This document shows positions 25,544 to 33,715 of a stretch of DNA of 33,715 nt, piece after piece. Both the position numbers and the translations under genes were made by a program. The DNA comes from Bacteroidales bacterium (GTDB lineage: Bacteria; Bacteroidota; Bacteroidia; Bacteroidales; F082): contig JAFYJV010000039.1 in the NCBI GenBank assembly GCA_017537965.1, positions 1 through 33,715 on the forward strand. Reading direction: 5' to 3'. The notes under the pieces were generated by a model that was not told where the DNA came from, searched no databases, and saw only the letters and a list, made by a program, of their open reading frames with translations. Each line of letters starts with the position of its first letter. Within the stretch, counting starts at the first letter, position 1.

Positions 25544-26854
25544 ATGAATAAGATAGATATTTTATTAGGATTACAATGGGGAGACGAAGGCAAAGGCAAG
25601 GTAGTGGATGCACTCACCCCGAATTACGACATTGTGGCGCGCTTTCAAGGCGGTCCCAACGCAGGTCACACCATCGAGTTTGAAGGCAAGAAATTCGTGT
25701 TACACAACATCCCGTCGGGTGTGCTGACCCCAGGCTGCGTCAATATCATCGGCAACGGCGTCATCATCGAGCCGCACATCCTCAAAGGCGAGGTGGAAGG
25801 CTTGAAACAGGCTGGGTTCAGCCTTGGCAAGACCCTGATGATCTCCAATCGCGCCCACCTCATCCTTCCCACCCACCGCGCCCTCGACGCTGCCAACGAG
25901 AAGGCCTTGGGCAAGATGAAGATCGGCTCCACGCTAAAAGGCATCGGTCCCACCTATACCGACAAAACAGCACGCAAAGGCTTGCGCATAGGCGACATCG
26001 CCATGGGCGACTTCATGGCTAAATACGAGAAATTGAAACAAGCCCATCTGCAACAGATCGCGAGCCTGGGCTTCGACATGAACGGCTTCCAACTCGACGG
26101 CATGGACTTCGCCGACTACGAGAAGCTCTGGTTCGAAGGCGTGGACTACATCCGCCAGTTCCCCTTCATCGACAGCGAATACTATATCAACGAGGCCCTC
26201 GACCAAGGCAAGAAGGTGTTGGCCGAAGGTGCCCAAGGCTCCATGCTCGACGTGGACTTCGGCAGTTATCCCTTCGTCACCTCCTCCAACGTCATCGCCG
26301 CCGGCGTCTGCAACGGCCTTGGCATCGCCCCCAACAGGATCGGCAAGGTGTATGGCATCTTCAAGGCCTACTGCACCCGTGTGGGCACCGGCCCCTTCCC
26401 CACCGAGCTGTTCGACGCCACTGGCGAGACGCTCCGCCAGAACGGCCACGAGTTCGGCGCCACCACAGGCCGTCCGCGCCGCTGCGGATGGCTCGACCTG
26501 CCCGCCCTCAAATACGCCGTCATGCTCAGCGGCGTCACCGACCTGATGATGATGAAATCAGACGTGATGGACGAGTTCGAGACCATCAAGGTGGCCACCG
26601 CCTACCGTTACAACGGACAGGAGACACAGCATCTGCCCTTCGCCGCTTGCACCGAGACGATGGAACCCGTGTATGCCGAGTTGCCTGGATGGAGAGAGAA
26701 AATTGAAGACAGGAGACAGGAGACAGAAGACGGGAGAAAGAAGATGATACCGGAAAGGTTAGAAGAGTATATTGAATTCATAGAGAATTATGTCGGCGTT
26801 CCGATCAAATTCGTCTCCTACGGCCCCGACCGCACCCAGAACATCATTAGATAA
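25544..26854 (+). CDS. purA: Adenylosuccinate synthetase with a short in-frame repeat insert
   Basis: This is a 436-residue protein. I chose the ATG at 25544 (a TTG lies two codons upstream). By family knowledge it joins IMP and aspartate using GTP in AMP synthesis. The catalytic P-loop-like start is LGLQWGDEGKGKVVDALTPN with Asp14. Other signatures are GGPNAGHTIEF, GIGPTYTDKTARKGLRIGDI, LAEGAQGSMLDVDFGSYPFV and TTGRPRRCGWLDL. The C-terminus ends in KFVSYGPDRTQNII. Residues about 384-400 (REKIEDRRQETEDGRKK) replace the usual loop after LPGW and are encoded by the purine-rich repeat at 26693-26743. The active-site residues lie elsewhere, so the enzyme is probably functional. Confidence 0.97.
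   Translation: MNKIDILLGLQWGDEGKGKVVDALTPNYDIVARFQGGPNAGHTIEFEGKKFVLHNIPSGVLTPGCVNIIGNGVIIEPHILKGEVEGLKQAGFSLGKTLMISNRAHLILPTHRALDAANEKALGKMKIGSTLKGIGPTYTDKTARKGLRIGDIAMGDFMAKYEKLKQAHLQQIASLGFDMNGFQLDGMDFADYEKLWFEGVDYIRQFPFIDSEYYINEALDQGKKVLAEGAQGSMLDVDFGSYPFVTSSNVIAAGVCNGLGIAPNRIGKVYGIFKAYCTRVGTGPFPTELFDATGETLRQNGHEFGATTGRPRRCGWLDLPALKYAVMLSGVTDLMMMKSDVMDEFETIKVATAYRYNGQETQHLPFAACTETMEPVYAELPGWREKIEDRRQETEDGRKKMIPERLEEYIEFIENYVGVPIKFVSYGPDRTQNIIR
26693..26743 (+). repeat. In-frame purine-rich short-repeat insert in purA
   Basis: Units GAAGACAGGAGACAGGAGACAG and AAGACGGGAGAAAGAAG encode EDRRQETEDGRKK within a loop before the final helix. Unit and reading frame match the insert in the PEP-synthase-like gene (16896-16943). 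Confidence 0.75.
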
Positions 26855-26888
26855 TAGAAGAGAGAAGAGAGAAGTAAGAAGACAGAAT
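26855..26888. repeat. Purine-rich short repeat between purA and the ATP-grasp gene
   Basis: TAGAAGAGAGAAGAGAGAAG followed by TAAGAAGACAGAA occupies essentially the whole gap between the purA stop and the next ATG (26889). Confidence 0.7.
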
Positions 26889-28040
26889 ATGATAGTTTTA
26901 GAAAAGCCATACGTTTCGGCACCTTTGGTCGCCTATCTTGAAGAAAAACAGATCCCCGTATTGCATAACGACATGGCCGAACTGCTTAAGCAACAAGGCC
27001 ATCAGCTTCATCTCTTGGACGACGAGCAGTTTGTGGAAAGATACCGGCAGACCCAACAGCTCTATGCCGTCTCGGAAAATGCCCTGGTTTGGCTCTATGC
27101 GCAATTGCCCGAATCAGAGTTGGTCAAGAAAGTCAAGATCTTGAAGGACAAAGCCGAGTTCAGGAGGATATGCCAGCAGATCTATCCCGACTTCTATTAT
27201 AAAGAGGTGGAGATGAAAGAGTTGCCTCGCCTGAATCCCGATGAATTGCCTTTGCCCCTTGTGCTGAAGCCAGCCGTGGGATTCCTGAGCGTTGGCGTTT
27301 ATATCGTCAGGAGCAAAGCAGAATGGCATGCCGCCTTGGATGACATCGACCAGAATTTCGCCAAGCAGTGCGCCGTGTTTCCCGAGACCGTGGTGCGCAG
27401 CGAGAAGTTCGTGCTGGAGCAGTTCATCGAAGGCGAGGAATATGCCGTGGACGCCTACTATGACGCCGAAGGCAAGCCGAACATCATCAACATCTTCCAC
27501 CACATCTTCAAGAACGAGACCGATGTGAGCGACCGGCTCTACTGCATGAGCAAGCAGATCTTCGAGACCAACTATCCTGCTTTCAACCAGTTCTGCATCG
27601 ATTTGAATGGCGTGCTGCAACTCAAGAACTTCCCGATGCACGTGGAGTTCCGTGTGGACAAAAACACAGGACGCGCCATCCCCATCGAGGTGAATCCGTT
27701 GCGTTTCGCTGGCATGTGCTTGAATGATCTCACTCGCCACACCTGCGGCTTGTTGCCCGTGCGCGCCTATTTCGAAGGAACCCATCCCGACTACGCCACC
27801 ATGTGGAACGGCATTGAGGACGATGTGTTCAGTTTCGTCGTCTTGGACAAACCCTACGACACCAACCGAAAGCTTGACTTTGAGCGGATCCGCCGCCATT
27901 TCCACGGCGTGTTGGAGACCCGTGACATCATGAATCCCGCCATGAGCATTTGGGGGTTCCTCTTCACGAAAACCAGTCCTGCCCACCGCGAGGAACTACA
28001 AGAGATTTTGCATTCCACCTTAGAAGAGTTTATGCTGTAA
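26889..28040 (+). CDS. ATP-grasp domain enzyme, substrate unknown
   Basis: This is a 383-residue protein. I chose the ATG at 26889 because the longer frame starts inside purA and would read through the purine repeat. The ATP-grasp pattern is present: LPLPLVLKPAVGFLSVGVYI (ATP-binding Lys), EKFVLEQFIEGEEYAVDAYY, and metal-binding acidic and Asn residues in HVEFRVDKNTGRAIPIEVNP. These enzymes join a carboxylate to an amine or thiol using ATP. The acceptor cannot be told from sequence. It follows purA by 34 bp and may be co-transcribed, but a role in purine synthesis is not shown because it resembles neither PurK nor PurT in its N-terminal part. Confidence 0.88.
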   Translation: MIVLEKPYVSAPLVAYLEEKQIPVLHNDMAELLKQQGHQLHLLDDEQFVERYRQTQQLYAVSENALVWLYAQLPESELVKKVKILKDKAEFRRICQQIYPDFYYKEVEMKELPRLNPDELPLPLVLKPAVGFLSVGVYIVRSKAEWHAALDDIDQNFAKQCAVFPETVVRSEKFVLEQFIEGEEYAVDAYYDAEGKPNIINIFHHIFKNETDVSDRLYCMSKQIFETNYPAFNQFCIDLNGVLQLKNFPMHVEFRVDKNTGRAIPIEVNPLRFAGMCLNDLTRHTCGLLPVRAYFEGTHPDYATMWNGIEDDVFSFVVLDKPYDTNRKLDFERIRRHFHGVLETRDIMNPAMSIWGFLFTKTSPAHREELQEILHSTLEEFML

Positions 28041-28088
28041 ATCACAATATTTACAACCATATTATAATTGATAATAATTTAACAAAAT

Positions 28089-30710
28089 ATGAAAAGAAAC
28101 ATCATCACTGCAATCGCCCTTGTTACGCTATTCTTTTGCGCCTGTACGCCAAAAGACGAAGGCGAGCACTTCTTTACTGACGAACAACAACGCACCGACA
28201 TCAAGAACGATCTGAAAGCCAAGAAGAAACATCTCCCCGACGGACATCTGTTTGATATCCTCTCCAATAAGGAACTTAACACCCGCGAGCGCGAGGGGCT
28301 TCAGTTTCTATATGCCTATATGCCTGTCGGCGACATTGCCGACTATCCTGGCGAATACCATCTCGAGAACCTGCGCCTCGCCTTCCGTGCCAAGGATGAG
28401 ATGCCTTGGGGGAAGGACATCCCCGAGCGCGAGTTCAACCATTTCGTGGTGCCGGTACGCGTCAACAACGAGAACCTTGATGCTTTCCGGGCCACCTATT
28501 ACGAGGAGTTGAAGGACCGTGTCAAGGGCCTCTCGCTCCACGACGCCGTCCTCGAAGTGAACCACTGGTGCCACGAGCATGTCAGTTACAAGGGATCGGA
28601 CAGCAGGACAAGCGCCCCGATGGCCACCGTGAAGACTTCGTGGGGTCGCTGCGGCGAGGAGTCCACCCTGCTCGTCACAGCCCTTCGCACGGTGGGCATC
28701 CCTGCCCGCCAGGTGTACACCCCACGCTGGGCACACTGCGACGACAACCACGCCTGGGTGGAGGCCTACGTCGATGGCGGATGGCACTTCCTAGGCGCCT
28801 GCGAGCCCGAGCCTGTGCTCGACCTGGGCTGGTTCAACGAACCAGCCTCACGTGCCCTACTGCTCCACACCAAGGTGTTCGGACGCTATCAAGGCCCCGA
28901 AGAGGTCATCAGCCAAAACAACAACTACACCGAGATCAACCTCATCGACCATTATGCAGAAACGGCCAAAACCACCTTCACTGTATCCGACAACGACCTC
29001 AACCCTCTCGCCAATGTGCCAGTGGAGTTCAAGATCTACAACTACGCCGAATACTGCACCGTAGCCACCAAATACACGGATGAAAACGGACAGACATGGC
29101 TCACCGCCGGACTGGGCACCATGATGGCCTTCGCCTCCAAAGACGGCAAGTTTGGATTCAAGGTCTTCCAATCAGGCGACAAGGACGAAGTGAAGATCGT
29201 CCTCAACCACACCTCTCCTGTGGCCGAGACTATGACTTACGATCTTATCCCACCAGAGCCTAACTGCACCCTTCCCGAAGTGAGTCCAGAGATGCGGGCA
29301 GAGAACGACCGCCGCATCGCCCACGAAGACTCCATCCGCAACGCCTATATCCAGTCATGCAAGGAAGCCCAGACGGAACTCATCGCCAAAACGGGCAACA
29401 AGACCTTATGCAGCATCTATGAAAAGACATGGGGCAATTACCAAACCATCGCCGACTTCATGCAATATGCCCAGGAAAGAGGAAGGGAGACCGATGCCGT
29501 AAGAATGCTGGAATCCTTGTCAGACAAGGACTTGCGTGATGTCTCTTTGGATGTGCTGATGGACCTTTTCGACGGTAATGTCATCTCCCCCCGTGTCAGC
29601 AATGAGATGCTGGTGCCTTACCGCAAGACACTTTCCACTTTCTTCAGCAAAAAAGAAACCCAGCGGTACCACGACAACCCCACTCTCCTCGTCGAATGGG
29701 TGAAGCAACACATCCGCGTCAACGACGACCTCAACCCACAACGCATCCCGATCTCTCCCATCGGAGTGCTGAAAGCGAGAGTGGCCGACAAACACTCACG
29801 CGACATCTTCTTCGTCGCCATGGCGCGCTGCCTCGGCCTCACAGCACAGATCAACCCCATCACCGGCAATGTCGAATACATGGACCAAGACACATGGAAG
29901 AAAGTGAATTTCGATGCCAACGAAACCGAGTCAACACCGACGACCTTTGGTTATCTCGACATACAATACCAACCCACTGAAGACCTGCCTGATCCGAAAT
30001 ACTACTCCAACTTCAGCATCAAGAAATTCAACGGCGAGCGCTTCGATCTCCTTGCCTTTGACGCACAGGATCCTGGCATCGACGATGGTCTGAGCCTCTC
30101 CTCATTCGAGCACCCGCTGACTCTTGAGTCTGGCTACTACATTATCACGGGCGGTAACAGGCTCTGCGACGGGAATGTGCTCGCACACAGCCAGATGTTT
30201 ATCCTCAAAGAAAACGACACCACCCATGTCAACCTTGTCATACGCCAGCCCGTCAACACCCTGAAAGTGTTGGGCAAGATGGATACGGAATGTCCCTACA
30301 TTGACGCGACGACCGGCGAGTCCAGCTTCCTTTCCAGCAACAGGAAAAAAGGCTATATCGTCGGCTTCCTTGACCAAGGCAGTGAGCCCACCTCACACGT
30401 CATGCAAGACTTTGCCGCTCTCTACAAACAGTTCAATCGTACGGGAATGCCCATCTATCTCCTTTTCGACAACACGGATGATTACAAGGTTTTCCAAATG
30501 AAATCCTTCGACAACCTGCCCGAGACCATCATCTATGGCATCCAAGACGGGAATTTGAAGAAAAAAACTGCAGCCAACTTGAAACTCAAAGGTAATAATC
30601 CTCCCCTTTTCTTGATTGTGAACGCCAAAGGAGAAGTGGTGTTTAGCAGCCAGGGCTACAGTATCAAACTTGGAGATCAGTTGTTGAGAACGCTTTACAA
30701 ACTTTATTAG
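28089..30710 (+). CDS. Transglutaminase-like lipoprotein with a thioredoxin-like C-terminus
   Basis: This is an 873-residue protein. The start MKRNIITAIALVTLFFCACT is a lipoprotein signal (acylated Cys near 17 or 19). Residues about 160-240 are a transglutaminase-core domain: WGRCGEESTLLVTALRTVGI with Cys188, and HCDDNHAWVEAYVDGGWHFL with His221. By family knowledge this fold acts as a protease or peptide-crosslinking enzyme. A beta-rich middle part follows (LANVPVEFKIYNYAEYCTVA). The last 120 or so residues (GYIVGFLDQGSEPTSHVMQD, PIYLLFDN, PLFLIVNAKGEVVFSSQGYS) look like a peroxiredoxin/thioredoxin fold without CxxC. It probably sits on the outer or inner membrane facing the periplasm. It is a separate gene 48 bp after the ATP-grasp gene. 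Confidence 0.93.
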   Translation: MKRNIITAIALVTLFFCACTPKDEGEHFFTDEQQRTDIKNDLKAKKKHLPDGHLFDILSNKELNTREREGLQFLYAYMPVGDIADYPGEYHLENLRLAFRAKDEMPWGKDIPEREFNHFVVPVRVNNENLDAFRATYYEELKDRVKGLSLHDAVLEVNHWCHEHVSYKGSDSRTSAPMATVKTSWGRCGEESTLLVTALRTVGIPARQVYTPRWAHCDDNHAWVEAYVDGGWHFLGACEPEPVLDLGWFNEPASRALLLHTKVFGRYQGPEEVISQNNNYTEINLIDHYAETAKTTFTVSDNDLNPLANVPVEFKIYNYAEYCTVATKYTDENGQTWLTAGLGTMMAFASKDGKFGFKVFQSGDKDEVKIVLNHTSPVAETMTYDLIPPEPNCTLPEVSPEMRAENDRRIAHEDSIRNAYIQSCKEAQTELIAKTGNKTLCSIYEKTWGNYQTIADFMQYAQERGRETDAVRMLESLSDKDLRDVSLDVLMDLFDGNVISPRVSNEMLVPYRKTLSTFFSKKETQRYHDNPTLLVEWVKQHIRVNDDLNPQRIPISPIGVLKARVADKHSRDIFFVAMARCLGLTAQINPITGNVEYMDQDTWKKVNFDANETESTPTTFGYLDIQYQPTEDLPDPKYYSNFSIKKFNGERFDLLAFDAQDPGIDDGLSLSSFEHPLTLESGYYIITGGNRLCDGNVLAHSQMFILKENDTTHVNLVIRQPVNTLKVLGKMDTECPYIDATTGESSFLSSNRKKGYIVGFLDQGSEPTSHVMQDFAALYKQFNRTGMPIYLLFDNTDDYKVFQMKSFDNLPETIIYGIQDGNLKKKTAANLKLKGNNPPLFLIVNAKGEVVFSSQGYSIKLGDQLLRTLYKLY

Positions 30711-30761
30711 TGGTTAATTTTATTTAATTAATTTTATTTAATACAGAAACACGTCTCGCAT

Positions 30762-30829
30762 TTGTAAACTATTTGTATTTTTGCTGGTTAATTCTCTAAG
30801 AATAAGAAAAACAAACAAATAGTTTACAA
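30762..30829. repeat. 14-bp inverted repeat around the promoter of the M14 gene
   Basis: TTGTAAACTATTTG (30762-30775) and CAAATAGTTTACAA (30816-30829) are perfect reverse complements 40 nt apart. The first touches the -7 element and the second ends 3 nt before the ATG. Confidence 0.7.
30776..30783 (+). promoter_or_regulatory. -7 element of the M14 carboxypeptidase gene
   Basis: TATTTTTG (TAnnTTTG) directly follows the first inverted-repeat arm and lies 49 nt before the ATG at 30833. No -33 element is seen at ideal spacing; a TTTG at 30761-30764 is only 11 nt away. Confidence 0.55.
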
Positions 30830-30832
30830 TTT

Positions 30833-33715
30833 ATGAAGATTTTACGTTTTTTCGTGCTCCTTCTCGCCGTTATGATCAGCGGGAATATGGCTGCTCAGAG
30901 CCAGAAGGCACTAAATGATCTCATGCGCGAGCGCAACGAGTATTATTTCACGCTAACCGTTCAGCAACCTTCTGAGATTCAAACCATCAACGAGATTTGT
31001 TCCGTTGATGCCGTCAAAGGCAAATCCGTGGTTTGCTATGCCAACCAACAGCAATACGACAAGCTGCTTCAGGCAGGTTACAAGCCCACGCTTATGACTC
31101 CTCCTTGCATGCAGGAAGAGACCGTCATGTGGGATGGCAGTAACCGCGCAGCATACGAATGGGACAGCTATCCCACCTACGATGCTTATCAGAGCATGAT
31201 GGAAGCCTTTCCGTCGCAAGCCTTGAGCGACCGCACTTGCACTTTGCTCGACCTTGGTACTTTGAACAGCGGCCGCAAGATCTTGGGTGTGCGCCTCTAT
31301 AAAGGTCAACCTGATGGCAAGCCGAGGTTCCTCTACAGTTCCACCATGCATGGCGATGAGGTGACGGGCATGATGCTCATGCTACGTCTCATCGACGAGT
31401 TCTGCACCAGCACCGACTCACGCATCGTCAATATCCTTGAGAACGTGGACGTCTTTATCTTCCCCTTGACCAATCCTGACGGCACCTATTATGGTGGCAA
31501 CAGCACCATGAATAGTGCCCGCCGATACAACATCAACGGAGTTGACCTGAACCGCAACTACAAGGACTATTATATTGGAGAGCACCCAGATGGCGAGTCA
31601 TACGCCTTGGAGACCCAATGGACCATGCAGTTGGCTCAAGACTATCTTTTCACCATGAGTGCCAACTATCACGGCGGTGCCGAGGTGGCAAACTATCCTT
31701 GGGATGCCATTACTGCAAGACATCCCGATGATGCCTGGTACCAATACGTTTGTCGGGACTATGTCAGTCGTGCCAGGGCGGTTAGCTCTTCCTATATGAC
31801 GGACACTTATTCCAGTGGCATCACCAATGGCTATGACTGGTATCAGATCACAGGTAGCCGCCAAGACTACGAGAACGCCTACGGTCAATGTCGCGAGATA
31901 ACCATGGAATGTTCCACCACAAAGAAACCCAACGCCTCCACCATGCCCACCTATTGGAATTACAACCATGATGCCATGCTGGGTCTTTTGGAGCAATGCT
32001 TGAATGGCGTTCATGGCTTCGTGTATGATGCTGTGACCAACGCTGCTCTCCAAGGCGTCACCGTCACGGTGGAAAACCATGACAACGACATTTCAAAAAT
32101 CACCACCTACAATGCCGGTGATTTCCACCGTCCCATTAAAGGCGGTACATACACCTTCACCTTTGCCAAACAAGGCTATTATTCCCAGTCGGTACAAGTT
32201 ACCGTGACTGACGGTGGAAGACAGGACCTGACCATCTATCTCGAGCCTAATCTCAACTTGGACGCTGATTTCACGGCCTCGACCACCAATGCTTCTTTGG
32301 GTCAAAGCATTAGCTTTACCGATGCTTCAGACGGCATGGTATCTTCATGGAGCTGGACCTTCGAAGGTGCTACACCTTCCACCTCTACAGAACAGAACCC
32401 CACCGGCATCACATATAACACGCCTGGCGACTATGATGTCACACTGACCGTCACGGGCCCCACTGGTCATACCGACACCAAAACCAAGGAGAATTACATC
32501 CATGTTACGGAATCCATCCTCATGCAAAATGGATCGGTGACGACATGCAGCGGTTTGTTCTACGATTCGGAAGGTGCCAACTCCAACTATGGCGACAACC
32601 TCGACTACACGATGACCTTCTATCCTGAAACCGAAGATGCCTCCATCAGCGTTGCTTTCTCTGAGTTCAACACAGAATCAAACTACGACTACCTATACAT
32701 CTACAATGGCACCTCAACCTCAGCCACCCTTATCGGTCAATACTCAGGGACCAATGGTCCCGGCACGGTGACCGCTACCAATGCCGACGGCGCATTGACT
32801 TTCCGTTTTACTTCCGACAGTAATACGAATAGGACTGGTTGGGTCGCTACTTTGTCCTGTGTGGAAAGACCTGAAGTGGTTATGAGCTGCTATTATCCGG
32901 CAAGTAGCATGTCGGCCGGCGATTACGTCATGGGCAATCTCAACGGATCGTCGTTAGCTATGCCTTCGCACAACAACGCCTCAACAGTGACCACCGCTAC
33001 TGCAGCTGTCACATCGACTGACTACGGCTTCACTGCGGAAGAGGGAACCACCCCGCAAGTCACCTTGACGGAATACCAAAACGGTCAGTATTACATTTCC
33101 TATAATGGAAGGTATTTGGCCAAATCCAATTATGGCAACAGCCTCACTTGGGGAACTTCCACGAGCCAATATGGAAGATGGCATATCGATGCTAACGGCA
33201 TTTATGTGACTCAAAATAACAGAAACTATTATCTCTATTACAGCAACGGTTTCCAACTTAGCAACACACAGCAGAACAACATCACCTTCTATGTTGCTGG
33301 CGATTGCCCGTCTGCTGTTACCTACACCATTACTACAACCGCTAATCCGACCGAAGGCGGCACCGTCAGTGGCGCTGGCACTTTTGAACAAGGCGAGACC
33401 TGCACTTTGACCGCCACGGCCAACGAAGGCTACACCTTTGTCAATTGGACAGAAGATGGGGAAGCGGTTTCCGCCGAGGCCACCTATACCTTTGATGTCA
33501 CCGCCGACCGTGAGTTGGTCGCCAACTTCACGCTGAACAGCTACGAGATCACAGTTTCGGCCAATCCGAGCAACGGCGGCACCGTCAGCGGCGCAGGCAC
33601 CTACAACCATGGTGCCACCGCCACCCTGACTGCCTCGGCAGTTGAAGGCTACGACTTTGTCAACTGGACCAAAAACGATACGGAAGTAAGCACCGAGGCC
33701 ACCTACAGCTTCACC
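30833..33715 (+). CDS. Secreted M14 zinc carboxypeptidase with PKD, CUB-like and InlB-type repeat domains, partial
   Basis: The frame is open from the ATG at 30833 to the right edge, 961 codons, so the C-terminus is missing. Signal peptide: MKILRFFVLLLAVMISGNMA. The M14 catalytic domain covers residues about 110-390. Zinc ligands are His173 and Glu176 (MHGDE) and His280 (NYHGG). Catalytic Glu359 is in EITMEC, and DLNRNY is the substrate-binding motif. It should release C-terminal residues from peptides outside the cell. A CarboxypepD_reg-like domain follows near 391-460 (GVHGFVYDAVTNAALQGVTV), then a PKD domain near 477-560, a CUB-like segment (DYLYIYNGTSTSATLIGQYS), and at least two InlB/Flg_new-type repeats of 73 residues (GGTVSGAGT, then GYTFVNWTEDG and GYDFVNWTKND). 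A T9SS tail is expected beyond the edge but not seen. Confidence 0.95.
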   Translation, partial: MKILRFFVLLLAVMISGNMAAQSQKALNDLMRERNEYYFTLTVQQPSEIQTINEICSVDAVKGKSVVCYANQQQYDKLLQAGYKPTLMTPPCMQEETVMWDGSNRAAYEWDSYPTYDAYQSMMEAFPSQALSDRTCTLLDLGTLNSGRKILGVRLYKGQPDGKPRFLYSSTMHGDEVTGMMLMLRLIDEFCTSTDSRIVNILENVDVFIFPLTNPDGTYYGGNSTMNSARRYNINGVDLNRNYKDYYIGEHPDGESYALETQWTMQLAQDYLFTMSANYHGGAEVANYPWDAITARHPDDAWYQYVCRDYVSRARAVSSSYMTDTYSSGITNGYDWYQITGSRQDYENAYGQCREITMECSTTKKPNASTMPTYWNYNHDAMLGLLEQCLNGVHGFVYDAVTNAALQGVTVTVENHDNDISKITTYNAGDFHRPIKGGTYTFTFAKQGYYSQSVQVTVTDGGRQDLTIYLEPNLNLDADFTASTTNASLGQSISFTDASDGMVSSWSWTFEGATPSTSTEQNPTGITYNTPGDYDVTLTVTGPTGHTDTKTKENYIHVTESILMQNGSVTTCSGLFYDSEGANSNYGDNLDYTMTFYPETEDASISVAFSEFNTESNYDYLYIYNGTSTSATLIGQYSGTNGPGTVTATNADGALTFRFTSDSNTNRTGWVATLSCVERPEVVMSCYYPASSMSAGDYVMGNLNGSSLAMPSHNNASTVTTATAAVTSTDYGFTAEEGTTPQVTLTEYQNGQYYISYNGRYLAKSNYGNSLTWGTSTSQYGRWHIDANGIYVTQNNRNYYLYYSNGFQLSNTQQNNITFYVAGDCPSAVTYTITTTANPTEGGTVSGAGTFEQGETCTLTATANEGYTFVNWTEDGEAVSAEATYTFDVTADRELVANFTLNSYEITVSANPSNGGTVSGAGTYNHGATATLTASAVEGYDFVNWTKNDTEVSTEATYSFT
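33356..33715 (+). repeat. Tandem InlB-type coding repeats, period 219 bp
   Basis: GGCGGCACCGTCAG at 33356-33369 recurs at 33575-33588. The period is 219 bp (73 codons). The second unit is cut by the window edge. Confidence 0.75.

Noticed and set aside
25500-26888. Purine-rich repeats as a possible CRISPR or satellite array
   Set aside because: Units are only 6-14 bp with no regular spacers, and two copies lie inside coding frames.
26790-26888. N-terminal extension of the ATP-grasp gene
   Set aside because: It would start inside purA and translate the purine-rich repeat; the ATG at 26889 begins the conserved protein.
1-33715. tRNA, rRNA, riboswitch or transposase genes
   Set aside because: I saw no matching sequence or structure on either strand by reading; a covariance-model scan was not possible here.

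Overview
The window looks like a chromosomal segment of a Bacteroidota member, most likely an uncultured Bacteroidales species. Three things support this. The promoters match the Bacteroidetes pattern TTTG/TTG, about 19-20 nt, then TAnnTTTG. Secreted proteins carry type IX secretion (T9SS) tails of both type A and type B. Several families present are typical of the phylum (DUF3244-like protein, SpvB/RHS giants, C69 dipeptidase, TPR-HTH lipoprotein regulator). There are no rRNA or tRNA genes, no CRISPR array and no recognisable transposase. No gene-free stretch exceeds 300 bases; the longest are 8161-8395, 18884-19099 and 6391-6600, each with promoter and repeat signals described below.

Left part (1-8160, all minus strand): a secreted-protein locus. 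A TPR/transmembrane/HTH lipoprotein regulator (6601-8160) lies upstream of an operon led by a clear promoter (6429-6459). The operon encodes a small DUF3244-like secreted protein, a small protein with one RHS YD half-repeat and a T9SS sorting domain, and a giant SpvB/FG-GAP/RHS protein that runs off the left edge. The leader holds a 14-bp direct repeat that may be a regulatory site.

Middle (8396-20107): housekeeping genes. dprA (+) converges on lepA (-). A secreted C69 dipeptidase (-) and a 1379-residue PEP-synthase-like protein that lacks the PEP-binding barrel (-) follow. Next is an AAA ATPase/PD-(D/E)XK-type gene (-) bracketed by two direct copies of a 55-bp hairpin element, and then gapA (+). 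The bracketed ATPase is the strongest candidate for an undescribed element.

Right part (20142-33715): a type B T9SS cargo protein (-) is divergent from a plus-strand run of rel/spoT, a Fur-family regulator, purA, an ATP-grasp enzyme, a transglutaminase-like lipoprotein and an M14 carboxypeptidase with PKD/CUB-like/InlB-type modules that runs off the right edge.

A second theme is a dispersed purine-rich short repeat (GAAGACAGAAG / AGAAGTAAGAAG). It occurs between genes at three places and also inside two housekeeping genes (the PEP-synthase-like gene and purA), in frame, where it encodes EDRRQ-type peptides.
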